Origin: Macrophomina tecta
Lineage: Eukaryota; Ascomycota; Dothideomycetes; Botryosphaeriales; Botryosphaeriaceae
Direction: 5' to 3'
Length of the DNA: 64,000 nucleotides
Assembly (NCBI GenBank): GCA_024180945.1
Contig: JAKSGN010000036.1
Span: forward strand, 2,480,001 to 2,544,000
Made by a program: the position numbers and the translations under genes. Below are positions 1 to 12,171 of the stretch, one piece after another; within the stretch, counting starts at the first letter, position 1, and each line of letters begins with the position of its first letter. The notes beneath the pieces are model-generated. The model saw only the letters and a program-made list of their open reading frames with translations, ran no database searches and had not been told where the DNA came from.

Positions 1-2699
1 TTATTATTAAGGGCATATTTATTGTTAAGCTTTTCCATAAGGATAATAATATAGACGCTGCCAATAAATATATATTGTTAACTATTAATAATATAGGCCC
101 ACTATTTTCCAGCGCCAATTCCCCCAGAGTGTTTCAGATTAAATTGCAGTCTTGTACGCATATTACTGCTTATCAGGCCTCTAGATAGGAGGTGAACTCC
201 AATGTTTGTAACTCCTAGCAACCGAAACTGCTGCCTCGCCATACCCGTCACGTTGCAAGTACGCAGTTCGTAATACATCAGCGACATATCTCTACACACG
301 ACAATGGACGTCAACATATCCTCACTGCCCCAATCCAATGCCCCGTCAAGTTCTTCCTCCGTGGTACCCTCTGACAGTGCCTCACAAGTTGCCAGCACAC
401 TGTCAGAACCCGAGGCATCGTCAGCTCAGCATACGGTCAAGAGACGGAAACTGAGAGCCACATCAACATGGGATCACTTTCGAGAAGCTCAAGGCGACGA
501 GCCACGTACTATGAGCGGGAAATTACTTCACTACTGCACGCGTTGTCGCAATCCATCCTGGTCAACCCACATATCTGGCAACGCCCGCTATCATCTCGAG
601 AAGGCTCATCACATACTTGTTCGAGAGGATTCAAAATCTCAAAACAGGCGCCAACTAGCCATCGAAAATGCCTTCGCAAGAACAACCGGCAAGCGGCTGC
701 AGCAAGTCAGGGAGAATGAGATGAACACTCTACGGAGTGTAATCAATGTCGATGCCTTTCGAGAGGCACAGATGTTGCTATCCGCACATAAACATTTACC
801 GCTCAACTTCGTAACCTGGCCGGAATACCAGGCACTTCTGGCCGCGATAACCCCTGCCGTTGAAGAGTTCCTAACTGATTCCGGTAGCACAGTTGCGGCG
901 GACTTGGATAGGGCCTACGATGCGCATCAACAATCCGTAAAGGAATGGCTAGAACGTGCCCGGAGCCTCGTACACATTGCTATGGACGTATGGTCTTCTC
1001 CTCAGCGGAAGGCCTATATCGCTGTTCACGCCCAATGGGTTGACGAGGCCTACAAACCTCGGAAAGCATTGCTAGGGCTACCAAACCTCCGCCGCTCTCA
1101 CGCCGGCACGGCTATGGCACCTCACTTGATGACGATTATCCGACAGTACCACTTAGCGCCCCGAATCGGCTACTTCACTGGGGACAATGACGCAAAGAAT
1201 GACACCTGTCTCCGCCAACTTGCTGTTGAGCTGTCGCAAGAGTACGGCCTTACACTTGACCCAGTGTCCTCTCGAACGCGGTGTGCCGGCCACATCATTA
1301 ACTTGTCCCTTCAAGCCTTTCTCTTTGCAACTAGTGAGGACGCTCTGCAGGCCGCAATTGCGCAGGCGCAACACGAGGTAAATGATGTAACAGTTGCGGA
1401 CGCGTTACACGACCAAATTCAGTCGAACACTTGTCACAAGAGTCACGACAGGCGCAAGAAACGCCATGACACTGCCGGCTGGCGGAGCATCGGCCCAATG
1501 GGTAAACTCCACAACATTGCGGTGTTCATCCGTAATTCCACAGTGCGCAACGATGCATGGGATGACATTGCAGAAAAGGCGCTTGGAATTGACAATATCA
1601 CCCGTTGGAACTCATGGTTCAAGTTGCTTGATGCGGCTATCAGCCAAGAGGGTCCATTGTCAATATTCCTCAACCAATACCACAACGAGCTGGAAGACGA
1701 CATCCTCACACATGATGATTGGCAAGTACTCAAAATGACTCACGAGTTCTTGCAGCCGTTTTACCAAGCGACCTTGGAGCAGCAAATGGAGTGGGCATCA
1801 ATAGATCAGGTGCTAGAGAATATGGATATTCTTTTCATGCAGTTTGAGAATGCCAAGGTAAGCCATGGACGGCTCGATCGATTACCAGACCTGGACTGAT
1901 GTTAAAGCAGGGCAAATACGCCAGCAACGCGCGTATGGTTCATTCCATTCACATGGGTTGGTGGGTTCTCTCGAAGTATTATGAAGAGAGTGACAGAAAC
2001 CCAATATATGCCACGGCATTATTGCTCCATCCAGAAAAGCGCCAGAGGTACCTTGACCGCCACTGGGCAGAGGAATGGAGGCAGACCGCTATTGCTGGTG
2101 CACGGCAGCATTGGGCGAAGTACAAGGACCGGCCACTCCCGTCGGAGTCCGCGGCTCGGCTGAACGACGAACGACGGGAAGTAACACCGTACGAGCGTAT
2201 CAAGCAGTCAATGAGTGTCTTGGATGAACCCGGAGATGAGGATGAATTCGAAAAATTCGTCAATTCTCCGCCAAGACCTATGACGACCAAAACACCGCTT
2301 GAATGGTGGTGTCGAGAAGAACAGAGGATTGAGTATCCACGTTTACACCAATTGGCCATTGACATACTAAGTGTGCCGGCGATGTCCGACGATCCGGAAC
2401 GGGTATTCTCTTGCGCAAGGCGGACAATTTCTTGGGACAGGGCACGGCTCTCGCCTGATACTATCGAGAAGCTTCAATGCCTGAGCAACTGGGTGAAGAA
2501 TGACTTGGTCCGCAAAGTCTACGTGGCAGTAGATGGTAAGGTCATGGATATTGCTGGCGGCAACGACGACATGCATGGCGCTTCAGTTTTATATTAATAA
2601 TTATTGATAAGCTTAGCAATCGATAATAATATTAGGATCTGCCAATGAATACATAAAAATATGTCAATATTATGTATTTATTTATTATTGGGATGTCTG
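1..2699 (+). mobile_element. hAT-family DNA transposon, copy 1 (left tip outside window)
   Basis: A hAT element carrying a complete transposase gene. Its right end reads TATTGGGATGTCTG, the complement of the CAGACATCCCA start seen on copy 2 at 51473-54197. Mirroring onto copy 2 (position x pairs with 54172-x) shows that only about 26 bp of the left tip lie before the window. Between the two copies I noted five base differences (at 173, 851, 1670, 2045 and 2657), so transposition was recent. AT-rich subterminal regions flank the gene on both sides. The element ends inside the 3' part of an esterase-like gene on the other strand. The left flank is not visible, so the 8-bp target duplication cannot be tested for this copy. 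Confidence 0.93.
304..2597 (+). CDS. hAT transposase (BED finger, hATC dimerisation domain), copy 1
   Basis: DDE-type transposase that would cut and paste the surrounding hAT element. There are two exons, 304-1857 and 1911-2597. The 53-bp intron at 1858-1910 begins GTAAGC, has a CTGAT branch site and ends in CAG; both exons join in phase 0, giving 746 residues. The N-terminus (about residues 55-100) has a BED-type zinc finger with CTRC and an H-x4-H pair. The middle holds the RNase H-like core (MDVWSS near residue 225, TGDNDAKND near 297). The C-terminus carries the hATC dimerisation region (PLEWW, later SDDPERVFSCARRTIS). No stop or frameshift is seen, so the protein is probably functional. 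Compared with copy 2 it has Thr183, Leu456 and Gln563. Confidence 0.93.
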
Positions 2700-4590
2700 C
2701 CAATCGCACCTTGCGTTTGCCGCGGGATCAATCTCTTCCCGAATCCCGCTCCCGTCCAGATAAACCACCGTCCCGTACTCCTCATCGCCTGGCGAGTCCA
2801 GCAGCTCCGTCGTCACCGACCCACTTTCATCTAGATATATCATCGTTCCATAATCCTTATACGGCCCTATCTCGCCCGGCGAGCCCAGCACCTTCGTCGT
2901 CGGTGTCCCACTTTCGACAAAACTCAAGATATAGTCCTGCATTGTATATGCGATCGTCTCCTTCACTGACGACGTTGCAGCCGTTCTTCCATCAAAAAAA
3001 AAAAAAAAAAACACATAGGTCGAGTCCGCACCATGCGTTGCCGGCTTCACTTCGAACACATATCCATACGTGCGCGCCCCTTGCCCTCCTCCCGCCACTG
3101 CCTTCGCCAGACCGTACGCTGGACACGAGAAGTACACCTCTGTGAACGTCTGTGCGGCCCGCATGATCTGGTCCCCGTACCCCGTCGACCGGTCGAACAC
3201 GGGCGGATACAACTCGTCGACGATGAAATCCACGACGGAAGGCGCTGCGGCGGGGAAATGGGTGCGGATGGCGGCGCGGTAGGCGGCGTCGTCGGTCGTC
3301 GGCGGCGCGAAGCCGAGGCCTTCGTTCATATTGTGCGCGATTAGGACGCTGATGGAGAGGTCCAGCAAGCCTGCGACAGCGCGGCTTTAGTGTCGAGTGG
3401 CAGGAAGTCGCCGTCGATGGCGGGGCCGTAGGTGAAGCGGCCGTAGTTGGAGCGAGTGGCGATCTGCAGCGCATTGGCGTGGATGAGGGCTGACGAAGGG
3501 AGCGAGCGCAGTTCGTCCAGAGAGCTGGCGTTGGCCAATTTCAGGAAGCCAGTGTAGACAGCTTCTTGCTGGAAGCGGGTGAGGGGCACGTCGATGTATG
3601 GGGACTGCGGGATCGCTTGGTGGGAGAGGGGGTTTGTCTTCTGAAGACCACCGTATGCTGTAATCTGCGTGATCACGGAACCTGCACCTGCGGAGCCGCC
3701 CATGATGGTGACGCGGTCCTTGTCGCCGCCGAAGAGGTGGATGTTGTGCTGGACCCATTGGAGTGCGAGCCGCTGGTCGTGGAGGCCTGCGTTGGGTAGA
3801 GCTTTGGCGCCGCTACTGCTGCTGCTGAAGGTTGGGCCGGACAGAAAGTCGAAGGCATCAAGTCTCTAGTCTAGGGAGACGAATACAATACCGTTTCCCT
3901 CGCCATCGCCCTTTCGGTGAAAGTTGCGCGCAAGGAGGCCGGTGGGGCCAACGCCGCCTTTTTCGCCCTGGATATAGCCGCCGCCATGGATGTATACCAC
4001 TACCGGTGTTCCGGAAGAATTGGAAGCGGTGGATCCGTTATGAAACGCGTTGGATGGGGCAAAGACGTCGAGGAATAGACAATCCTCACTCTCTCGTCGG
4101 TCCCTGTTAGTTCGAACGGTATAGTTATGGAGTGGTACTTCAGTGGCAGAGACGTTGGATTATTCCAGAGCTTAGTTAAGGGAACGCCCATTTCGCGGCA
4201 ACCGTTGCCAAACGACCTCAGCTTGGGGGCATATGCGGCCGATGCCACCATCGTTGACGTAGGTGCGGTTCGTATTTGGTTCTTGTGGCAATGCACAATG
4301 GAGGGGCCCAGTAGGAGGTGCCGCATAGGGATTATTCGAGAAGTTGTAGTAGCCTATGGATTGCTATTGACGGTTTAGCATTATAGAGGTTCTCGGTACA
4401 TCTTAAAGCACTTATAAGAAGCGTAGACATGAATGAAAGATGAGTGAAATGTACTTACATCAAAATGTGTTGCTCGACGCAACTCATAGCCGAAGTCAAC
4501 TACAGAAAGCTGTGCATTCTGCCCAGGGGAGACTTTTCCATAGTTGAGGGAGAGAAGAAAGGCGGTCAGCAGTCTTTCTATTGAATGCAT
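2700..4590 (-). pseudogene. Type-B carboxylesterase/lipase-like gene, decayed
   Basis: Resembles fungal secreted carboxylesterases (alpha/beta hydrolase). Exon 1 starts at 4590 with a short hydrophobic leader and ends at a GTAAGT donor near 4457. The remaining exon has YIHGGGY (oxyanion hole), then GGSAGAGS around 3690 (the usual nucleophile elbow is GESAG, here GGSAG), then VLIAHNMNEG. Several lesions break it: in-frame TAA codons at 4172-4174 and 4160-4162, where glutamine CAA is the likely ancestor; a TAG at 3866-3868; a one-base frameshift near 3385-3395; an A18 run at 2994-3011 that reads as six phenylalanines; and a 3' end replaced by hAT copy 1. I conclude it is not functional. The exact ancestral exon structure is uncertain. 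Confidence 0.75.
2994..3011. repeat. A18 homopolymer inside esterase pseudogene
   Basis: Eighteen consecutive A on the + strand. On the gene strand this reads as six Phe codons in a stretch where the family has no such run. It may be a slippage expansion or an inserted poly-A remnant. Confidence 0.9.
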
Positions 4591-7525
4591 TGTGAAATGT
4601 GTTTTCTAGCTGCGTTTCGATTTTCACGAGCAGCTTCGACGTTTTTATAAGCCTCGGACGTTGCTCCTAACTTGCGTACGCACAGATGACTCTTGCGTTG
4701 AGTAATTTGCGTAATTCGAAAGTGAAGACTTAGGGATTACTCTGACGCCAGCAGCCCGATAATTTATGCGCTCAATCTGTGCGCCGGGGCCGCCGAGTCT
4801 TGATTCGATCCAGTAGCCGAATTTACGGATTCATTGCATTGCATACGAAAAAAGATATTGCAAACTATAAGGTCGCCACAAGGCTATCACAGTCTCATAG
4901 CCTTGTCGGATCTAGCTTTAGAATCATTAGGATAGAGCAAATACATCTCACCGCTCCATCCCTGCTTAGTCCGCTCCTTGTATTTCATGGCGAGTGAACC
5001 TCGGCCTGAAGAAATTTCTACCTTGCTTCCATGGCTGGGACAAAAAGGAGGAGGGAAGGAATTGATCTGTTCCCGTGTACAAGGGAGTGGATGTCTATCA
5101 ACTGGCACACGCACTGCTTAATTTTTCGTTTATTCCGCCAAACCGCTCTTTTCCACACGTGACGACCGGTATCCCCAAGACCCGAAGCTGCTTCATTAAG
5201 CCCATGAGCGCCTGTCCTCAGGGAAAGGCATATAGCGGTTTAGTTTATCTGTTCACCGCAGAGGCCGCTTTTGACTGGTAGCATAGGTGCATCACGATCT
5301 CGGTACGCAGCGCGAGGACGTGAGCCCGAGAGCAAAGGCGATATTCGAGTACTGATCCTCTGCTGACGGCTTGATCGAGGACGATGTAGCTATTTAAGGC
5401 GCGCTGCATACCGAGCGACACCGCAGTGGAGCCAGGCCATGGGAAGCGGTAACGCGGGCGAAGTCAGCGCGCGCTTCTGTTTCTCAATTATGTAGCGGAT
5501 TCAAGCGAGCGCCGCATGCGACTCCTCTTCTGCCTCATATTTGGTTCCCCAGATTAAAGGTACGTGTGCTGAGAGGGTGGCTTTCTGTCACGGACTGGTA
5601 TATTATCTGATCATGCCAAAATGAATCCTCTGTTGGGTCCATTCCAGTACGTCTTTTGCCCTCAAATGAGACCTCCGTTGGCGTGGCGCAGCGGGTACGG
5701 TCACCCCGTTACACTGTCTGCTTTTTTTTGCCGTCTGGACTCAAACTTTTGTGGTATCTCTACCATTATATCGAACAGGGCAATGCAATCATACACAACA
5801 AAAGCTTGCCATGTAGGGGTCTGCACAATCATGGCATGGAATGCACACCTTTCAAGCCACGCATTAGCTTCGTATAACGGCCCTGGTCTTATTCTTAAGC
5901 TTATACTCCGCTTCCTCGCCCTCCCCTCAGCTTTGATACCACGGAGAGTGCAATCTTCTATGCTACTGGTTCCAGCTTGTTTTTGTAGATGTTGGACCCC
6001 TGGTTGGCTAGATCGCGAAGACCGCGATCGCCCCTCGAACACCCCATTTTCTGTCTAAGCGATTGAGTGTGATGGAGAAAGATAACGAGGGACAAAATTG
6101 ACTGCTCTGCCGTGATGAGTTAAGATATAGTATGTCCGCTTGGGCCCTGCACAGGTTACCAATGTCTTTTCTAACGTGCTGCAAGCTAGATGGCGTGTCG
6201 TACGCCGTGGGATCTGTAGCGGCCAAACAGCCTCAAGCTCTTAGGCAGCATCGCAGAACACATGTTCAAGAGCTTTGAGACGGCATTGATGGGTTTAAGT
6301 TGAACGCGTCTGGTAACCAGAAGACTCCAAAAACTGAAGCTGTTGAATTGGTATGGGAATAGAGTTGACTTTGTAGGTTATTCCGTCGCACGGCCGCTAC
6401 ACAGCCTGCAAAGCGCCATGCAAAGGGATTCTAGACTTTAGCGTCAGGACAACGGTTGTTTCCTCACGTTTGAGGCCAGCAGCGAACTGATATGATGAGG
6501 CTACACATCGAAGCCTTAAACCATGTATTGCAGCACGAGCTTTAGATTCTGGAATGCCAACTAGAGCGCGCTACGAGCATGCGCGCCACGATAGCGTTTT
6601 TTAGTAATATCTAATGATTTTAAAGCGCATTGCGGCCCTTGCTTTAGGAATCCCTGAGTGCCGCACCACCGACAGGGACCTCTGTCTACGATAAGAATAG
6701 CGTAAAATAGCTTCTGTATCTCTTGTAATGGCTCCAAATCTTGCAATGAGAAGCTTTGGACAATGGTGCCTAGATCTTGGAAGCCTCGTCAGCGGCGGTT
6801 GAGTTCGGTTCTGAAGCCGGTCATTTCGACCGACAATACTTGCACCGTTACGGACATGGCTTTAACGTTTTGAAGATTTGGATCCCACTCGAAGAGAATG
6901 AATGGGGTAAGGAATTTCATGCCACAAAGTCGCTGCACGTGGCTAGGGCTGCGTTTCCCCATACTCGAGCCCGAAATGCACACCAAAATCCGCCAGAAAG
7001 GATGGAATGGAGATATGGTTCCGCTTAATCAAAAAACAAAGACCGCTAATAAAAGCCAGATTCCCTTTAAAATACTGGGTTTTACACTGAATACCGCAAA
7101 TGAAGCCTAGGATAGGTGGCCAATATGTGGTATACGGAAAGCTCTCACCAACCCTGCAAGTTTGCTCCTGTCTATTCTCGTTCACCTAGCAACTGAGGGA
7201 GAATCTGGCGTAATTATTCCCGTTGAACTACATTAATATAACTCTTTAAATTACTAGTGTATAGGCTCCTTAATAGTATGATTAACACCAGTTGACATTC
7301 CACAATAACCATGCCGCGCCGTTGAACACGCTATCGAGTTGGTGTCACGATAATACCATGGAGAAATGATAAACACACAATGCGAAACTACTAGCTCAAC
7401 ACAGCTTTTAAACATATAAATCTGCTTATTCGTAGCTTCGGAGCTCACCAGTTCCGCAGCTCCCGAGGTTGTTCAGTCTTTCGCGCGCCTCGAAGCGCTG
7501 TGTACTTGCAAAGCTACCGACCACC
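4591..7525. other. Intergenic, no supported gene
   Basis: About 2.9 kb with only short overlapping reading frames on both strands. I could not recognise a protein family or assemble exons. A stretch around 6777-7028 stays open for 83 codons but has no recognisable motif. No tRNA-like cloverleaf or long repeat was noticed. Confidence 0.5.
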
Positions 7526-10500
7526 ATGCGTCTTCCCCCCTTGGTACTATTTGTTGCAAGTGCTACCGGCCATCTCCTTCCACCTTTAGAACAACGTCAA
7601 GCCGATGATGGGATTTTCTATACCACAGTTACACAAACTGCGTTCACTACTGAAATAGAACGTACAACAATTATCCAGACAGCCTACCTGTTCACAGACG
7701 GATTTCCTCGAGAAGGTGATAACGGGGAATACAGTCATGTACCTGTCCTTTCCGACATCGAGGCTGATGAAATAACTTCCACCATCACAAGCACTGTCCG
7801 TTGCTCTGAAGATGAGACAATTCCTACGTATACGGGTGGAGAAGCTCCAGATCTGACCACGGCCGAGGTTGAGCCCTATTACACTTTGGCAACAGAGATG
7901 CCGCATCCAGACGCGACTGACCTCGAGTACGACGAATCAGAATCAGCGACGACCTCTTTCGGCGACCTAGCTACTACCGATGTAGCAGGAGTTGTGGCAG
8001 CAACGGAAGCCGCGCCTGCAGAAGAAGCGCCTCCAGAGCCAACGCCTTTGGAAGACGCCTACCCTTCGCTGCAAGCAAGCCCACCCACTGAAACTCTCGG
8101 TACTGGTGACCAACCGGTCCCTGGAATGGCAATGCCCAGCTCTGCATTCCCATCGGCTGTAATGGCTCTGCCACCAAACGTAATGGGCGCTTACCCGTCT
8201 TCACCACCCAGCCCTTTGGAGCCGGAACCTGCTGAGGGAACAGCTAGTGTACAGACTGAAGCATGGTCTGGGCCATCAGGGCCTGTGGCAACACTTGTGC
8301 CGACAGTCCCGTCAGATCACGATGGGGCCGACTTGTGGCATCTGGATCCAACGATTGCGAATGTCCTTTATTTCACGGAAAACGGCGTTGCAGGTCAGCT
8401 TCTTTTTTCCTCACTAGCAAAACCCTGCTGACGGCGCGACAGACCCAACAATTAGCCAAATCTTTGCTCTGATGCGTGTAAACGCCACATATCCGTCAGT
8501 GGTCCTCGAGCATTCAAACTTCATCCGGAATGTCACTTGCTCGGGTCAAGGTCTAGAAGTGCAATTCGCAACCCCGGAAGCTTTTGAATACGCCAGATCC
8601 GTGTGGAACGGAACATTCGTTGTCGTCACTTCTAGCGTTGGCTGCGCTGCTGCTCTGCAAGGTCAACATACGTACTGGTTGGTTAACGCTGCAACGTTTC
8701 CTGAGGGATCCAACACTGCGGTTTTGGCCAGTCAGGAAATTGCGGTTGAAAATGCGTTGAACGATGTCAACCTCATCTGGGGCACTCAGGACCCCACGAC
8801 CACAACATCTTACCCTGCTGCTACTTCCGGAACTCCTACGATGAACGGAGGCAGCACGTCTACGACTCAAACTCCCTCCGGCTCCTCGTGTGGCGAACCG
8901 CCAGCGCAGTTCATCAGAGGATTTGCCGCGGCCCCTTGTGGGTCGAACTTTGACAAAGTACTTGACGATAAACTTGGATACTACAGCCTAAATGACAGGG
9001 ACTTCTCCACCAGTCTCAAGGAATTCGCGCCTGGCTTGAAGAACACCTCGCTCCAAGAATTTCAGCCTGACGATGCTGTGTACATGAATGCTACAGCGCA
9101 GCAGCGCCGGGACTTGCACCGATTTCAGCGCCGATGGTCGTTCACGGCTTTTATTCAGAAGGCGGTCAGCACGGTCACGAGCGTGGTTTCGACAGCTACA
9201 AACGTCGTTAAACAGGCGGCGACTGCTGTTGTCAGTGCTGCAAAGACAGCCGGCCAGTTTATCAATGACCAAATCGACAAGTTGACGAGCGGCAGCATCG
9301 ACACCAGAATCAACATCAACATTGGCCCAAAGAACTTGGTGGATTCGAAATACTGGGGTCCTGCGTTCCAGATATTTCATAAAGAAAAGGAAAACAAAGC
9401 TGGCACGGTGTCTGGGTCAGTTGACCTGTACTGCGTCAAGTGTGGCATCACAGGGGACGCACGCGTTTCGGGTGAAATCGGATTCTCCATTGGTAATTTC
9501 ACAGTTTGCGCACAGCGTTATTAGAAGCATACTTACAAGCGGCAGGCTCATTGAGATTGAACAAAGGGCGCATCGCCCTGGATGGATCACTCACGGCTGG
9601 TCTCAACCTCGGCCTCGCCGCCGAAGCGCAGTATCGAAACACATTTCGGAAGACGATCGCAGAGACGGGCGCTCCCGGGTTCTCCATCCCGGCCATCCTA
9701 ACGGTCGGCCCGATTGTGGCTTTGGACGCAAAGGTCGATGTCAACATCCAGGCGCAGGGGCAGCTCCTTGTCGGCGCTCAGGCGACCATCAGCAACTACC
9801 ATGCGAGCATCGACCTGGTCAACAGCCCCCGTTACCAGAAGAGCGGATTCGATCCCCGCTTCACGACGACGTTCACGGCCAGCGGGCAGATCAATGCGGA
9901 CATACGTCTAGGCGTGCCGTTGACGGTCGGCGTAGGCTTGTCCATCCCGGCCATCAGCTACCGCAAAGCGCTCTCAGTGTCCAGCGAGCCCTACGTGTCC
10001 GGTTCCGCCCAGTACGCTTATTCGAATACTCAGAACCTTCCGTGCAATAATGGTGTCTCGTATGACTTGCGGGTGGGCAACGAAGTGTACGTCGACTTCC
10101 TCGGCTTGGAGACAGTGTCGATATACAATTTCGTCTCCCCACCGCTCGCTAAGGGCTGCTACAAGTAAGTAATGGTGACTACAGAAGCTGCGATGGCTTT
10201 TGCTGACTTCAGGCGTGACAAGGCTGGGCGGACGCCGCCGCTCCATCGCCCATCGCCAGGTCGTCCCTGCTGATAACACAAACGCGCCACCAACGCCCGG
10301 CGGCTCCGCGACCACGACCAACTATGGCGCAGATGGCAGGCTTGATTCCAACGAAATATCGACGCTTGCTCTTAACCAAGTGAACGCGGAGCAGAAAGAA
10401 GCTAACCAGACCAACACGAACGGAATTCTATTCACGAAAATCCAGGACAGCACACGCCAGTGGCACCTCGCGTCCGACAGCACTGGCGTTTTCAACCTGC

Positions 10501-10904
10501 AAGCCATCGGCGACCAAGACGGCGGGCTCGTTTTCGGGTCACTCACCGGTGTCATTGCTTCCGACGCGAGCAATCGCGTGATGCATTACTACCCGGACCA
10601 GATGCGCAAGCTCGGCGTATCGCGCTTCCTAATGAGCTCGGTTACCAGCATCCCTAATGGCTCGGACTTCATTTCTCTAGTTCCTATCAGTACAGGGAGA
10701 ACAACCCCCGTTCTAATGGCAGTAGACAGCGCAGGAAACAGTTTCTACACTGTTGCGTGTAATCTTGATGGAAATTCGAATAAGATCTTCTTGGTATCGG
10801 ATATCAATGTTGGGCCGAAGACGCTTCAAGGCGAAGACTTCTGGTATATCGTTGCGGGCGGCATCACTTCAAAGTGTGCTCCAATAGCATTTACGTCGTA
10901 CTGA
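7526..10904 (+). CDS. Large secreted protein, DUF7029- and DUF7223-like
   Basis: Probable extracellular or wall-associated protein of unknown function. The start is the ATG in CACCATG at 7526, followed by a hydrophobic signal peptide (MRLPPLVLFVASATG) and a likely Gln-Arg processing site. Proposed exons are 7526-8393, 8443-9492, 9546-10164 and 10223-10904, giving 1072 residues. Introns 1 and 2 have good donors, branch sites (CTGAC, CTTAC) and CAG acceptors. Intron 3 has a GTAAGT donor but needs an AAG acceptor at 10222 to stay in frame, so that join is less sure. The first 290 residues are Thr/Ser/Pro/Glu-rich. Then comes MRVNATYPSVVLEHS, resembling DUF7029, and a region with LYCVKCGITGDARVSG and repeated Leu-Gly beta-type stretches resembling DUF7223. 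The family labels come from memory of sequence style, not a search. Confidence 0.8.
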
Positions 10905-12171
10905 GGCTGGATTTGTCTTTGTTGTAAAATACTTATGACTAAATACTAGCAGATACATGAAAATAAGAAGGGAGCTTCAGGGAAAGTGTGTTTTCAAATC
11001 GAAACCATTGGCGAGAAGACATCGCTCAGAGATGCGCAATACGCATGCATCCCGAAGGCAACGTAACAACCACAACCTCAAACGCACACACAACCCAAGC
11101 ATGCGCCGAGGTCAGCTAAAAAAAAAAAAAAAAAAAAGGAAAAAAGGAAAATAAACCACCCTCAAGCAGAACCCACGCCGCAAGTCGCAAAGAACTAAAC
11201 CGCCACCAATAGGATTCCACCCGTTACGCTGCACTACACTATGGGCTTACACTACTCGGTAGTACGGTAGCCCACTTCAACCCCCCCGAGCATAAAAGGC
11301 AAAAAAAAAAAAAAAAAAAAAAGGTTTTCGATGCACCAGGGTCGAATTGGGGGAAGGCAGCTGAAGCATAGAAACGCGGGGCAGGCCACCCCTGCCCACC
11401 CGGCGATCCCCATACCCGGTATGAGGAGAGTGACAAAAAGTAAATTAAAGAAGCACCCTAGCCACTCGCGGCTACCCACACTTCCCAAAATCCAGCTTTT
11501 CCATCAATGCGAAGGATAAAAAGCAACGAGTATGGGAAAGGCGAGAGAAAGCCGATCGTGAAAAAGGAATACTGAATGGGTTATCCTTGTCATTTCGATC
11601 TCAAACCCCCATTTGTCCTAGCTTCGCCAGCTGGCGTACTACATACATTTTGAGAGAAAGACGTCTTGTATTAGCCCTGCTCCATCGTAACCGTATGCTT
11701 TCTCGTAATCATAAACCCATCTCTCGTGCATATCATCAAGAAGAAAAACGGCTCACTGACGCAGGGAAATAGTCATAGACGGTCAGTTTGAGGATTCCCT
11801 TTGGGGAAAACTGTATGTCTTGCGCCCCGCAGCAGCAGAGGAAAAGACCAAAGATGAACCGAGAATTAACCCATGTCCAAGTAATGCCGCTGAAAAGCAT
11901 GGAGCTGCAAAGGGGGAATAGTAGCAGAAAAAAATAAAAAAAAAAAAGGAAAAAGGAAAAAGGCCTATAGGGAGAAGGAAAAAGTAGTGGCTCGTCAGAG
12001 TTTGGCAACTGTGGAGCTTCTAAATCGCCAGTCTCTGACTGCTTGCCGCAAATCGCTATGCATACTGAAAAAGAAGACCGGCCAATTTTGACGAAGAAAA
12101 TAATAGAGTGGGGAGTGCTTGAAAGAGACACGTCTGTCTCTCACAATTACATCAATCCGGCGACTCCGAAC
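10905..12171. other. Intergenic with long poly-A tracts
   Basis: No gene is supported. It contains an A20 run at 11118-11137, an A22 run at 11301-11322 and A-rich sequence near 11930-11950. These are 3' flanks of convergently oriented genes, so the tracts may lie in 3' untranslated regions. Confidence 0.6.
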
